From Hirsutella rhossiliensis (lineage: Eukaryota > Ascomycota > Sordariomycetes > Hypocreales > Ophiocordycipitaceae), in NCBI RefSeq assembly GCF_020360975.1, contig NW_025408671.1:2046001-2110000 (forward strand): a stretch of DNA of 64,000 nt, in the 5' to 3' direction. The translations under genes were made by a program, and so were the position numbers. Below, one piece after another: positions 42,835 through 56,751 of the stretch. The notes beneath the pieces were generated by a model. It saw only the letters and a program-made list of their open reading frames with translations. It made no database searches and was not told where the DNA came from. The stretch's first letter is position 1, and every line of letters starts with the position of its first letter.

Positions 42835-45800
42835 GGAGAAGGTGAATTTTCGAGGGGTAGATTTAGGTTGCTCTATATAATATTTACGTAGGAGAGAAAT
42901 ATCTAAGGCTTATAGACGCTAAAGCTTTAAGAGAATTCTCGCCGCTAGCTCCTTTTTATAAGAGACTAAATACTTTATAGCTTTATTAAAAAGAGGTAAG
43001 CTAGTAGTAAGCTCTAAGTAACTAACGTTCTAAGATATATAGTACTATATTCGCCCGATAAATATTTATTTACGTTATCTATTATACTACTATATAATAA
43101 GAGAGGGCTAAGCTAAATTATTATATAGGTTAAATAGTTTATACTACTTTTCTTTACTTATTTTACGCTATTATTATTTAACTATAGTTATTATCTAATT
43201 AAGCTTTAAAGTAATCTAAGGCTCTAACTTATTCTCTTTCTTTTATACTCTTAGCTAACGTTCTTTTAGCGTAGACTACTAGCGGCGCTTAGTAAATACC
43301 TTTCTTTTACTACTTTTAGCGCTTAGAGAATTATCGCTATTAAATAAACCCTTATTACCCCTATCGCGATTCTTATTAGTATAACTTAAAGACTCTTTAT
43401 TAAAAGTTTCTATATAACTATTCTCTAGACTTATAGGCTATTTATATAAGTTTTAATACCGCTTTAGGGTATTACTTATAGGCTAGCTATGCTATACCTT
43501 ACTTAAAATATCCTTAGGTAATAGGTTATATAGTAAGGATAGTACTTCGAAGAGAGCTATATAGAAAATTATATATAATTTATATTATCTAATTTACCCT
43601 ATCTCTTACGCTTTACTAAACGGTACTACTAAGTAGGGCTTAACTTAGGGCGACTATAATATACTAAGTAGGCAAGGTTAACTCGTCGTTATATTTCTAT
43701 ATAAATAAGAAGCGAGTTTATTTAAAGGCTAATTTAAAGAAAACGTAATAGCATCTAAGCGTAAGCTTAGAGGACTAATAGGGCCGCCCTAATACGCTAT
43801 TACTAAATAGGAGCCGCCTATAGGATAGTAGGCTAGTACCTTTATAGCCGATCGATTGTTATAGTATTTATTACTATAGCTACTATTAATATTATAAGTT
43901 TATAATAGTCTAGGAACCCGGTCTTAAGTATTTATCGCACCGTTAACTAGTATCGAGGTAACCTTATAAACGCTTAGCTAATATAGTAAAGTACTATATT
44001 TAATAGTAAAGGGTAACTTTAGTCTCTTTACTTCCTATAAATTATTAGGGCTACTACTATCTTAGCTATCTCTTAGTAGTCGCTTTATCCGCTTAAATAT
44101 TAGTACGATATCTTACTATTAGCCTATATCTAGCTAGCTCTAGCAGCCTATATTATTATCGAGGAGGCTTTTTAGAGATAAACTCTTAGTATTAGTAGGT
44201 ACTAAAGTAAATACGCTAGAAGCTACTAAGGAAATAAGGATATAGCGGCGACCTCTACGCTAGTTACTACCGGGCCTTAAAAGGTCTAGCGACTATATCG
44301 TAGTACTAGCTTTAGGCTAGGTTAATGCTATCTATACTATATCGCTATCGGTAAAATTAACGGTAGGATCTAATACTAGTACTAAAGAGGCTAGGTCTAT
44401 TAGCGTTAGAGATATCTTAGTAGCCCTTATATCCCCTTCCTCGATATCTTTTATCCTTAAGTTAGAACCTAAATAGTATTTTATTAGTTTTATAACTTCG
44501 ATAATACTTTAGGAGGTAACTACTTAGAATTACTTATAGATTACTTACCCTAAGTTAAGGTATAGGGATAGATAAATTACTAAAGTATTTATCGATATCT
44601 TTACTACTAGCACTAAAAGTATAATATATATCTATATACTATAAGATAGATTATATATTATTAGACTAAGTAAGGCCGGTTAAATCGAGCGTTATTATAT
44701 CCTTTTAGTCTTAAGGATATTAGCTATAATTTAACGTCTTTAACGGAATTTTTATTTTATAGTATACCGTTTATCTCTAAGAGGCCCTTTATATTAGATT
44801 ATAAAGATTAGCTTTTACCGCGAGCTTCTACTAACGTAATATAATAACGTCCCTTAAGCGCGGGATCTAAGAGTTTTTTCTTTCGCTGTCTTTATAGTAT
44901 AGGAATATATAGTTTAAACTTTAAGGGAGAGGCTATAACGTATAGAAACTAGATATATCTATATTTTATACTTAAGGGTTAAGAGAATAAAAGAGAAATT
45001 AAGAAAGATAAGAAGTACCCCCCTTTTTATTAAGAGTTAGTTTTCTATCTCTTAGGGTGCTAGCTAGATATCTAGTAATAAAGGGTTATAAACCGATATT
45101 AGAGTTATTAGACTATTCTATAAAAAGATCTATAGCCGAGAGGACGTAGTAAGATCTAAACTAAATCTATACTAGCTATCTTAATCGGCCTCCCCTTCCG
45201 CTCCTATCTTTAAATAGTACTAGTTTTAGCCTAGATAATAGTTAGCTCTCTCGCTATAATAAGGGACTAAACCTACCTCCCTTTCCCGCTTAGCTCTAGC
45301 TATAATATATAACTAATAACGGAGTCTATAGTATAGTATCTATTTAGACCGGTAGGGTAGGTAAAACGAGAGAAATTTAAGCCGACTAACTTAGCCGAGC
45401 CGCTTAAGAGTACTAGGTTACCTAGATAAACTACCCCTTACTTACTTATTTATTAGTATTTAACTTACTAAGCTTACTATTATTTAACTACTAAGCTAGT
45501 AGAAATACGTTTATATCGATATTAGGAAAATAATTAACTTAAGCGCGTAAGTTAATAATAATACCTTCTTTATTTCCTATTATAAGTATTAGATATAGGC
45601 TTAGATAAGAGACTAGTTTATAAGGTAGAATCTATAGGCGCCGCTACTTATATCCTATAAGGACCCCTAAACCGCGTAAATACTAACTTATAAAGCGCGA
45701 ATATAGATATTACTAAGGCTAGGTAAGACTATTATATACTATAGGCTTACTTATAGAAGCCTTAATTAAGTTATACTCGCGTCGAAATTAATAGTACTAT

Positions 45801-47254
45801 CCTAACCTCCCTTACGTTAGGTTAGCGGCGGAAAGATTATCTAGGGCCCGGTAAAGTCTAGTACTAACGAAGTAGGCTATACTAAATAGAATAAGGTAAT
45901 TCGTACCGCGGAAAACTACTAGCCCGCCGATAGCGGGTATATAATATAAAGTATATCTCGCTCTACCCCCTTAGTTTCCTATATCTAAGGGTCTAAATAT
46001 AATTAGCTTAGTACTATAGAGTTACCGTATCTTATATTATAACGAGAAGGATTTAAGCGTTAATCCTATAGTAGTAGGATTGCTTTCTTAGCGGTAAGGT
46101 CTAGTTCGCGTCTTAGCTTAATAAGTAGGATAGTTATAGGATTATTAGTTAGGGCCTCGTTCTTAAATATAGGCTACTATAAGTCTATCCTCTTCCCGCC
46201 CTTGCCTTATTATACTTACTTTTAATAACGTATTCGCTTATAAGTCTATAGGGTTTATCCTTACCGCGCGCTAATAGTCCTTTTAATATATAATAAGAAT
46301 AAGCTTAGAGTAACTATCTATATATTAATAGGACGGACTTAAGTAAGAGAATAAGCTACTCCTTAGCTAAGGTAATATAGGACTAATAAAGATCCCTACT
46401 ATTTAGGGGGGGGTTATTACCCGGTTAACTATTAACTTTAGGTTAGCGTTAGAGGCTACTATGTTTCCGCTATCTTATATTCTCGGGGAGTATCCTTAAA
46501 ATTAAGCACTACGATTAATATTAATATCGATAAGGACTCCCTACCCTAGCACCTAATATTAGCTAAAGAGTAAATATTCGCGCTTATTCCCTTTACTAAG
46601 TTAGGTTCGTATTAATAGACCTTCCTTAGTTAGTCTATATTTCTAAGATAGGCAAAAACGATATATAGAGGAACGTTAACGCTAACGTACGAACCTAGCT
46701 TCCGCGGTGCCTAGCTACTATTATCCGTAAAAGGAAATTAAGCTATTACTTATAATATAGTTTTGCCTAGTTAAGTAATTTTAGGCGGCTAAACCGAAGT
46801 ATATCTAATTATATTATATCCGCCGCGCTATTTTAGTCGCTAATTCTATGGCCGGGAAGGGGGACGGTAGCTAGAGCTAGCGGCGTAGCTAAAGTTATTT
46901 AAGCCTATAGGACGTAAATAAGTTTCGAGCTAATAGTAGTTTTACGGTAGAGATATCGAGAATAGAGAATAGAACCCTAAGCGTAGTAGCTAGCATAGGT
47001 CTCGTTATACTACTATAGCTATACCGTGCTTAGGCGAAGTAAAGAGTAGTTAGAAAAGATAACTAAGTTAGTATACGAGGGGAAATAATAAGAATATTAA
47101 CGGTATATAGCGGATACTTAGGTAGAGACCGGATATTTATAGGCGACGTAGAAGCGGTATAGATAGAGGGGCGGAAGATTACCCGATAAGGCAACTATTA
47201 AATACGGTAGGCTAAGACTACTATTTTTAAAGGCGGATAAGCTATCTTTACTTT
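42835..47254. other. Deeply RIP-mutated DNA, unassigned
   Basis: About 4.4 kb with no element that I can name. Plus-strand semi-open stretches occur at about 45900-46250 and 46980-47240 (the latter reads basic and Q/R-rich if TAG/TAA are taken as CAG/CAA/TGG). It may contain a decayed gene or element without a relative in this window. It ends abruptly where Gypsy-A copy 3 begins at the shared word TACCTTAATATTAATATC. Confidence 0.35.
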
Positions 47255-47579
47255 TACCTTAATATTAATATCTAAGGCTATAATAAATAAGTTAACTTTA
47301 ATATTATAGATATTAAAGAATATAACCTTATATTAAGACTTTTATAGCTATAGGAGAGTAACTTATTAATTAACTAGAAAACTAGCTAGCTATATTAAAA
47401 TAAAAATATAAGTTTCTAGGATTAATAGATTTAAAAGAAAGTAAAATTTTATAATAATTTAGCTACTAAATAAAATAAAAGGGATAACCGTTTAAGTAAA
47501 TTATTATAGGCTTTAGCGATATAAATAAAAATAGTAACTAAACTAACGGATATAATAAAATTAACTAATAAGACCTATA

Positions 47580-50575
47580 TACTAACTAATATAGCTATAT
47601 AACTTAGTATCTAATATAAATAAAATAAAGGATATAATATAAAGATCTAAAGAGTTATTATTACTTTAAGGAAAGACCTTAAATAAATCGATAAAGAGCT
47701 TAAGTTAAGAGAAACTAGCTCTTAAAAAAAAGAATAAAGCTTATAAGATAGAATAAAGAATATCCCTTAAGAATACTAAAAATATAATAAACTCTTTAAG
47801 GAAGAACTTAAGATAAGGTTACTTAAATATAGCTAATAAGACTATAAAATTTATCTTAAGGATAAAATAACGCTAACGTTTTATAAGATCTATAACCTAA
47901 ACGAAAAGTAATTATAAACGCTACGCGACTACCTTAATAAGAATCTATAAAAGGGATATATATAAACGTTAATATTTAAAGTAAGCTACTTAGTTATATT
48001 TATTTTAAAGAAAAATAGTAAGCTATAATTAGTTATTAACTATAAACGCTTAAACGATATTATAATAAAGGACTAAATACTATTACCGCTTATATCGGAA
48101 CTATAAGATTAACTATATAGTAAAAAATAATTTATAGCCCTTAACCTTAAAGGCGCCGATAATTTAATATATATAAAAAAGGGATATAAATAGATAATAG
48201 CCTTTAAAAGGAAATTTAAACTATTTAAATATTTAGTAATACTATTTAAAGTTATAAATATACTAGCTACCTTTTAATAAATAATTAATAATATCCTATA
48301 TAAATACTTAGATATCTTTATAGTAGTATACTTAGATAATATCTTAATCTTCTTAGATACCTTAGAAGAATATAAAGAATATATCTATAAGGTACTCTAT
48401 ATACTTTAAAATATAAAGTTATTAGTTAAACTAAAGAAAAGTAAGTTCTATATATAAAAAGTAGACTTCCTTAGATATATAATCTTACTAAGAGAAATAT
48501 AAATATAATAAGATAAGATTAACTTAGTTAAAAAATAGCTAATACTAAGGAACGTTAAGGATATATAAAGTTTCCTAGGATTTATAAATTACTATTAACG
48601 ATTTATTAAAGATTTTAAAAAGATTATAGTATTACTATATAACTTAATAATAAAGGAAAAAGAATTTATATAGGATAATAAAGCTAATAAAGCTTTTAAA
48701 TATATTAAAACTATAATTATATAAGAACTAGTCTTAATTACCTTTAATCTAAAGTAATAAATTAAACTTAAAACTAATATATTAGACTTTACTTTAAGAG
48801 TATAAATTAAATAGAAAGATAATAAAAGAAGACTATAACTAATTATATTCTACTTAAAAAAGCTATATAGCGTAGAACTTAATTACCTTATCTATAATAA
48901 AGAATTCCTTATAGCTATTTAAGCTTTTAAGGAATTTTAATACTACCTTCTTAAAAGTAAATATAAAGTTAAGGTCTATATAAATTATAAGAATATCTTA
49001 TATTTTATAATAATATAATAGTTAAACGGATAATAGATTTAATAGGCCGAATACTTATTAGAATTTAACTATAAAATAATTTATAGAAAAGGAATAGAAA
49101 ATAGTTAAGCTAATACCTTTAGTTAACTAAGTAACTATAATATAAGGGCACCTATAGTAAAAGGATAGCTCTTAGAAATTAATAAAAATAGGAACTACTA
49201 GTAATAATAGCTAAAAATAATATTTAAAGTATAACCTAATAACTTAATATATTAAAAGATCTTAAAATAAATAAAAGAATATAAAGTATTAAATAGATAT
49301 AATATAGAATATTTAGAAGTTTTAATATATAAAAATAAAATCTAGGTACTACTAGAATTATAAGATAATATTATATAAGATATATATAAATATTTAATAT
49401 ATAAATACTAAGGAATCTAAAGAATAAGAAAATAGATTAAATAATAATATAACTTTTTATAGCTTAAAAAAGTAGTATAATAAATTATTAAAAAATATAA
49501 ACTTTATATATAAATTAAAGCTAAATAATATAAACTATATAAAGAATTATAACCGCTACTAGTATTAAAGAAACTATAAGATTTAATAGCTTTTAACTAT
49601 ATTATAAAGCTACTACTATTAAAAGAACCTATAACTAATATTAAATATAATAGTATAATTATTATTACTAATAGACTAATAAAGTATAGATACTTTTTAC
49701 TATATAAAGAAGTAAGTAATATAAAAGAGCTAGTATATATATTCCTATAAATAATTATTAGTAATTATAAGCTATTAAATAAGATTATCTTTAATAAAGA
49801 AAGTATATTTATAGCTAAGTTTTAGTAAGCTCTTATAGTATAATTAAGGACGAAATATAAGCTTAGTATAGCTTATTACTTATAAATAGATAGATAAATA
49901 GAACGACTTAACTAAACGCTTAAATAATATTTACGATACTATATTAGCTATAAATAAAACGATTAAGTTAAATAGCTACTAATAGTATTACTAGCTTATA
50001 ATAGCTTAGTTATAGAAATAACTAAGCTCTTACTAGTATATACTAATTATAGATATAACCTAAAAGTATTTAAAGTTACTTAATAAGGACTATAAGTAAA
50101 ACGAGCGATATTATAAGTAAATTAGCTATAAAGATTATATAAAGAAATATAATAAGAACTTTAATTTATTAAAGAACGAATATCTACTTACTATAATTAA
50201 AAAAGATTATAAGGACTAATCTTTTAAGAGAGAGATATAGTCTACCTTATATAATAAAATATTAAAATAAAACGACTAAGTAATAAATTAGATTTTAAGA
50301 AACTTAGACTATTTAAGGTTAAGAAAACTATTTTAAAAGTTAACTATAAACTTTCGCTACTAATAATAATATAGATATACTTAATAATTTTTATCTTATT
50401 ATTAAAACTAGCGCTATAAAACGCTAAACTATAAGAAAAAATTAAAGTTAATAACGATTAAGAATATAAAGCTAAATAAATACTAAATATAAGAAAATAA
50501 GGTTAGTAATAAAAGTACCTTATTAAGTAAAAGGGATATAAACTAAAAGAAAATACCTAGGAACTACTTAAGTAC
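47580..50575 (+). pseudogene. Gypsy-A copy 3 RT, RNase H, integrase, chromodomain (dead)
   Basis: Aligns codon for codon with copy 2 24030-27040. RT is at about 47600-48500, RNase H about 48720-49120, integrase about 49280-50430 and chromodomain about 50455-50570. Stops are dense, and several D, C and W codons are lost. The antisense gene remnant lies at about 50620-51320. Confidence 0.8.
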
Positions 50576-51329
50576 TTAACCTACTATAGTTTTTTACTTT
50601 AATAGTTTTACTAGTAAAATCTACCTTAAGTATTATAAAATCGCTTAATAAACTAATAGTATTTTAATTAATTATATTAAATCTACCTATTAACTAAATA
50701 TCGACTACTACTTTAAATTCTTAACGCTTTACCTTATTAAGGTTATCTAAGGAATAAAGGCCTTAATAAACTATCTTAGTTCCCTTTATCTTTAGCTAGC
50801 GCTTTTAATAGTAAAGCCGCGCTAAATAAGCTAAGGCTTTATTTAGGTCGGCTTAAGCTTTTAATATTTACTCCTTAGTAATTTCTTCTTTTTTATTTAA
50901 TTAATTAGACTTTAGATTTATTTAAGATATTAAAAGATATATTAGCTATAAATAATAAGTAGGATAACGAGGTTACTTATAAGAGCTAATTACTACGCTT
51001 AACGTATTATAAGAACGACCCCGCTATATATATTTAGTATACTTAAAGGATTTCTTTAATATTTTATAGCGGAAGCCGTATAATAAATAAAAAGAATATA
51101 GTATAACGTTAAAACTAAGACGATTAATAAACTTAGTTAAATAAATACGCTTAAGGGTCTTATAAGAACGATCTTTTAATATATAAGTAGATATACTATT
51201 AGTAGTATATTCTAAGGGATAAAAAAGATAAATAAGGAATATATATACGCGCGATAAGGGTATATTTATATATAGCGGCTAAGGTAGTAGTAGGTCTTAT
51301 AGATAAAACTAAAAGAAAGGGAGATATTA

Positions 51330-51799
51330 TATTATAACTATAGTTAGCGGGCTATAAGAGAGCTAGCTATAGTTATATAATAAGATAGCTTAGAATAATA
51401 GTTAGAATAAGAAGCTACTTAAGCTTAGCTTACCTAGAGTATACGTAAGCTAAGTAAGCCTTATATAGATAGATTACTACTTAGGAGTATAGCTTATAAG
51501 TAAGCTATAGTAAGCTATAAAGGGGATTATAGCTAGGTCTATAATCTAAAGATAGTCTCTATAAGTATATATAGTTACTTACTTTTACTCCTTTAAATAA
51601 ATAGCTTTTTAGCTTTTAATATAGATCTTTATTATAATTTAATCTTTAATTTTAATTACTTAGTTATAGTCTATAGTCTATAACCTCTAACTTATTACTA
51701 ACGTAATATACTTATTATTACTTAGACTACGCCTTATTATATCTACTAATATAAACCCCTTAATAGGTTTATCCCTTAAGAATAATACCGGTTATTATA
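51330..51799 (+). repeat. Gypsy-A copy 3, 3' LTR (470 bp)
   Basis: TATTATAAC...GTTATTATA with the same U3 type as copy 1. It is preceded by a purine tract (AAAAGAAAGGGAGATATTA). Confidence 0.88.
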
Positions 51800-54093
51800 A
51801 GTATAAGATTAAGAGTGGTACGCTAATAAGACTAGGGCTCTAGTAAATAGGTTTATAGTAAGAGATAAAGTATAGCTAGACCTTTATAACTATAGGTTAG
51901 TATAGCTAAAGAAGAAGCTTAACTAGCTATATATAAAGTTTATAGTATATAAGGTTATTAGCTTATAGGTTATAAAGCTTAATAGTCTCTTAATAAAGGT
52001 CTATAATAAGATTAATATAGACCTCTTTTATAAAGCTTCCTTTAACCTACTACTTAGATAAAAAGTAGTAAACGCTTAACCGCTTATAATTAAAGTAAAG
52101 GGAGAGGATAAGTTTAAGGTTAAAGAGATATAGGCCGCGCGCTAGAAAAAGGTTAGTAAGGGGAAATATTAAGAGGTCCTTATTAAGTAGTATAGATATC
52201 TTAACCTTATATAAGAACCTATATATAAGTTTATAAGAGCTATAGCCCTTAATAAGTTTAAAGCCTTATTTAATATAGTAAATAAAAATAATAGACTAAT
52301 AGACTATTAATAGTAGCTTAAGCTAGGACTATAAAGTAAGTAACGTAAAGTAGGTAGTTATAATAATATAAGTATAATAATATAAATAGAAATAAAAATA
52401 GCGTTTATTTTAAGGTAAAGCCCTTAAACTACTTAAACTTACTCTTTATTCTTATTATTATTATTATCCTTATCCTTATTATTCTCCTTTACCTTATTAG
52501 TAGCGGCGGCGCTCTTTAAGGCGCTTAGGCGGCCTTTTAAGCCCGCGAGCTAGTTAGCGGTAGCGGCGGCTCTAAGGGCTCTAAGGGCGGGGGGGGGCCT
52601 AGCTAGTAGTAATAGTAAGAGCGGCGGCGGGTATAGCTAAGGGGACCGCTAATAGGGCGATAGAGGTAGTATCCCTAGTACTAAGAGAGTTAATAGCGGA
52701 AGTAAAAGAGCTAGAAAAGAGAAACTTACTTAAGAATAAAGCCTTAGCGCTTAAGGGCGTAGAGATTATAGTAGGCGGTAGTAGTAGTAGTAAAGCGCTT
52801 CTTAGTAGCCCCCTATACCTACCTATACGCGCTAGCCTTCTAAGCTAACGCTATAGTAAGTAAGATAAGAGGCGCCGCTTTATAGGCGCGGCTAGTACGC
52901 GTATATTAGTAATAACTACCGCTATAGCGGCGCCTAACTTAGTCGGCGTAGGGGAGCTCCTATAATATATACTATATATAAGGGGCCGCGTAGGCGGCTC
53001 TAGCCTATACTTAGCATTTATACTTTAAGAAATTAGCGGAAAATAGCTACTATACTTACTAGGTAGCGGACTTATTAGGGTAGTAGAGGCGGAGGTAAGG
53101 GTAAAGGGGCCGGGCGTTATAAGCGGCGGCGGAGATAGCGTTATTACCTAGAAGGGCGATATAAGGCCGGCTAGCGTATTAAAGGTAAAGGTAGCGGCGG
53201 TAGGCGCGGTAGGCGTAGTAGTAGGGGCGCGGGTAAGAGTAGCGGTAGCGGCGGAGCTATTATTAGCTATACCTAGTACGGCGTCGACGAACGACTCTAT
53301 ATACTCTAAGAAGAAAGAGGTAAGGGAGGGGGAGGTAGATATATCTATCGCGGAAGTTAGTACTATAGATTACGGCCTCCTACTTTATAGGGCAAGGAAC
53401 TTACTAGTTAAAGTTATTATTATTATTAGGGCTATTATTACTACTATAGCTATTACTATAAGTATATATTAATAGAGTAGCTTATATAGCTAGGAACGAA
53501 CTAACGCCTTAAGTATAGCGGAACTTACTTATTACTATTACTATTATAGTTAAAGAAGGAAGAAAAAAAAAGGAAGGAAGAAGGGAGGGATATTACTTTA
53601 TATACCCTTAGGTAAAGGAAGCTACTTAAGGCTAAGGGGATAGGCAACCTAAGGCTTATATAGGTCTAGGCCGGCCGCTAGATACCTAAGGGCGTATATA
53701 ATAAGTTATACTTTTATTTAAATAGCTAGCTAGCTAATAAGTATAAAGCTAGGTTTTAGCTACCTAGGCTAATAAGTATAGGGATAATAAGGCTAGTAAG
53801 GATAGTATAATTAATAAGAAAGGGTAAGGTAAAGCTAGTAGTATAAGCTTAATAGTATAGAAGCTATTAATAAGGTAGCGCTGCGCTATACTTAAAGGAA
53901 GGTATTATATAAAAGTCTTTAACTATTATAAGTTATAAGCTTAGGCTATAGCCTAAGCTATATAGTTATATATAAAGGGCCGGATCCTATATATATATAT
54001 ATAGGCTAGCCGCGTATATAAGAGCTTTATATAGCTTATTAATATTATCTTATAAATAGTACTTATATATATACCTTTACTTACTCTATAATA
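51800..54093 (+). mobile_element. Gypsy-B copy 2, 5'-truncated fragment
   Basis: Plus-oriented 3' part of Gypsy-B: the integrase C-terminal region, chromodomain at about 52090-52230 (FKVKEI, AAR-KKVSKGKY), the antisense-gene region (52430-53340) and the 3' LTR (53908-54093). ATTAGCACC-type differences from Gypsy-B are nearly all transitions. At its right edge CTAAG (54094-54098) belongs to the Gypsy-A copy 4 target site, so it had inserted into that element; the left side is lost. Confidence 0.8.
53908..54093 (+). repeat. Gypsy-B copy 2, 3' LTR (186 bp)
   Basis: Reverse complement of the Gypsy-B LTR as seen on the plus strand at 31324-31509; exactly the same length, TATAAAAGTC...CTCTATAATA. 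Confidence 0.88.
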
Positions 54094-54857
54094 CTAAGTA
54101 AATAATAAAGTATACTATCTATAAAAGGGCTATAAACTAATATAATATAATAAGATCTAAGAACCTTATATATAGTAATAGTAAGCTATAGTAACTAAAT
54201 AGTATTAGATATTTAAATCGCGGGATATTATATATATATACTTTTAAACTATAACGCGATAGGTAATTACGTTTTACCTAGAGTTATTAATCGTTACCGA
54301 CTTATATAGAGATATAAAAAAGATCTATATAAACTTATAAATATTAAAGGAAAAGCCTTTAATTATAATAATAGAATTATTAATATAAAGATTAATTACC
54401 TTAATATTAATATTTAAGGCTATAATAAATAAGTTAACTTTAATATTATAAATATTAAAGAATATAACCTTATATTAAGACTTTTATAGCTATAAGAGAG
54501 TAACCTATTAATTAACTAAAAGACTAGCTAGCTATATTAAAATAAGAATATAAGTTTTTAAGACTAGTAGATTTAAAAGAAAGTAAAATTTTATAATAAC
54601 TTAGCTACTAAATAAGATAAAAGAGATAACCGTTTAAGTAAATTATTATAGGCTTTAGTAATATAAACGAAAATAATAACCGAACTAATAAATATAATAA
54701 AATCGATTAATAAGACCTATATACTAAATAATATAGCTTTATAACCTAGTATTTAATATAAATATAATAAAGGATATAATATAAAGATTAAAGAGTTATT
54801 ATTACTTTAAAGAAAGACCTTAAATAAATTAATAAAGAGCTTAAGTTAAGAGAAACT
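54094..54857 (+). mobile_element. Gypsy-A copy 4, internal fragment
   Basis: Corresponds to about 7976-8530 plus 14660-14873 of copy 1 (linker end, protease, start of the RT lead-in). It is bounded left by Gypsy-B copy 2 and right by Copia-2, which inserted after GAGAAACT. The rest of the copy is not found beyond Copia-2/Copia-3, so sequence has been deleted. Confidence 0.8.
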
Positions 54858-55349
54858 TGTCGCGAAGCGTGGCCTGATTTCGCAGTTCTCGGAGATATCC
54901 CTTGGCACGAGGGACCAAGGAAGCTGAAAAACACCCGGTGTAAAAAACAGGTTTAAAGAAGGAGCTAAAAAGAGGTATAGAAAGGAGGGTGGGGGCATAA
55001 GGGGAAGCAGAAGTGGCGATGGCTTCCTATAGAGGTGGCGAGAGATAAGACGGATATGCCGGCAACGGCTAGAAAGGAAGGGAAAAACCGGCAAAAAGCT
55101 CGGTAGTTAAAGGGACATTAGGGGCTTCTTTAAGTAGGATCTTCTTTGTTAATTGAGATGCTAGACGGGTATAAAGAGGGGCGTTGGATAGAGGAAAGAA
55201 GGACAATCAAGGCAATACAACAATCACTCCCCTACTGCAATTGCTGCCCCCGTAAGATTCAAACATCTCTGCCCTGCCTGTCCGACCCCTTACTTCTACT
55301 TTTACCTTCGTGCATTTTATATGCACTTCTCGCATCTCTCTTCGCGAGA
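54858..55349 (+). repeat. Copia-2 5' LTR (L type, 492 bp)
   Basis: Starts TGTCGCGAAG and ends CTTCGCGAGA, giving near-perfect 10-bp inverted ends; the final dinucleotide is GA rather than the usual CA. It is followed by GTTATGAGCCCGGGAGG. Open frames 54846-55094 (minus) and 55146-55451 (plus) are LTR sequence, not genes. Confidence 0.78.
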
Positions 55350-55366
55350 GTTATGAGCCCGGGAGG
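55350..55366 (+). promoter_or_regulatory. Copia-2 primer-binding site, initiator tRNA-Met type
   Basis: GTTATGAGCCCGGGAGG; the first 11 bases complement the GGGCUCAUAAC anticodon arm typical of initiator tRNA-Met. Unmutated version of the site in Copia-1. Confidence 0.75.
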
Positions 55367-55482
55367 AATAGAATTCCTATACCTTCCGGCTGCTGCAAAA
55401 GGCACCTTCTTGCATCCTTTTACCCCTCTTACTAGAAAAGCCGATTTTTAACCGACTTTTCTGCCCCCCCTCTTCCGCAATA

Positions 55483-56745
55483 ATGACGAAAATCGACTCC
55501 TCTGCCGTCCCTACGGTCCGTAGGACGATTCTTGCAGAGCCCCAAGATTGGGATAAGTGGGTAAAGGAGCTACGAGCTCGTGTAGACAGAACTATCTACA
55601 ATTTGGTCTTCTCTGATAAGCAGGACCCTCTCGAGCCCCCTCTTCGTCCTAGGGCAACGGACTTTATAGAGGGAGCTACCCTCTTCTCTAAGCTAACCTC
55701 TACACAATAGAGAGCTTTTTCTGCTACCTTAGGTGACTACGAGAGTCACCGTAAGGAATACCTTTACGAGACGAAGCTGCTAACTGCTGCACGCACGGCG
55801 ATAACGGAATCCGTTAGTACCGCAAAGCTAATCACTCTTCGAGAAGAAGAGACTCCTAGGCAGTGGCTTTTAAAGCTCGAGACCTCGACAGCTCCCTCGA
55901 GAGGCTATATAACTGACCGTATTAGGAAGACCTATACGGCACACCTAGGAGCCTTTTCTGCTAGGAACCTGCTAGCTTCTTCGTGGCTAGCTAAGTGGGA
56001 AGAAATCCTCGAGGAAGCTAACTAATACTTCCTTATAGAAGCTCTTTCCGGCCAGTGGCTACGGGATATATCTCTGCTAATAAAGCCTATTAGTGACGGT
56101 TACTCGACTATCTTTCGAGAAGCTAGCCGGGAACTAGACGAAGAGGCTGCTCGAGTACAACAACAAGCAGTCTTATTCCTTCGTGGCCAGCACTCGACCC
56201 AGACGGCTCGACCTGCTGCCCCTGCAGCTGCTGCAGCCCCTATTGCTACGGCTCCCGCTGCTGCTGCTGCGGCTGTTGCTCCTTCGGCTCCTCCTCCCTC
56301 GAGAGCCTCAACGCCGTCGTCAACTGCAGCTGCGGCCCCGGCCCCGGCTACGCATCTTGCTCCGGGCCCGGCCCCGGTCCCGTCAGTCAGACCGGCCAGA
56401 CTAGTCCCCCAATAGACCTTTCAGTCCGTTAGTCGAAAAATCAGGGAACTAGTCGAAATCGAACCTCGTCAAAATCAGCAACAAGGGGTAAAAAGGGGGG
56501 GTTTTCAAGCAGACCTTCCGGACCGGGACGAGGATTCCTCGAAGAAGCGTATAAGGAGGAATCGACCTACCTGCTAAGCATGCAAAAAGCCCTATCGGCT
56601 GGAAGACTGCTGGCAGGTCTTCGAGGAAAACCGACCCAAAGGAATCAACCCTTTAAAGAGGCTACGAGAAACAGTACAACAGTCTCTTAAGGAGGACCCC
56701 TCGTTGCAGAAGAAGATAGACGAGATTCGGGTTGCTAAGAAATAG
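55483..56745 (+). pseudogene. Copia-2 gag (four to five RIP stops)
   Basis: ATG at 55483. The first 75 codons are open (MTKIDSSAVPTVRRTI..., W-D-K-W-V-K-E-L), then TAG at 55708-55710 replaces a CAG/TGG. The remainder aligns with intact Copia-3 gag: LITLREEETPRQWLLKLE, GYITDRIRKTYTAHL, a W-LRDISLLIKPISDGYSTIF block. An Ala/Pro-rich linker (about 56205-56400) is far longer than in Copia-3. The zinc knuckle C-x-A-C-K-K-P-Y-R-L-E-D-C (about 56570-56615) has a stop for W and Y for H. The tail DPSLQKKIDEIRVAKK ends at UAG 56743-56745. The plus-strand frame 56183-56404 is an out-of-frame shadow of the linker. Confidence 0.85.
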
Positions 56746-56751
56746 CAACTA
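56743..56751 (+). promoter_or_regulatory. UAG-CAACTA gag-pol readthrough context (Copia-2)
   Basis: Gag and pol are in the same frame, separated by this TAG. CAACTA fits CAR-YYA, the leaky context known from tobamovirus and other readthrough stops. The homologous place in Copia-3 is TAG-CAACCA. Confidence 0.6.

Larger units (their letters stand above)
47255..51799 (+). mobile_element. Gypsy-A copy 3, 5'-truncated
   Basis: Starts inside the protease (equivalent to 8271 of copy 1) and continues through RT, RNase H, integrase, chromodomain, the antisense-gene region and a 470-bp 3' LTR. The 5' LTR and gag are missing. The RT motif at 48329-48340 is Y-L-D-N. CpG as well as CpA is largely converted, so this is one of the oldest or most often mutated copies. 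Its 3' LTR abuts Gypsy-B copy 2 sequence, implying insertion into that element or a later rearrangement. Confidence 0.85.

Noticed and set aside
56183..56404. Plus-strand 73-codon R/L/P-rich frame
   Set aside because: Out-of-frame reading of the GC-rich Ala/Pro linker of Copia-2 gag.
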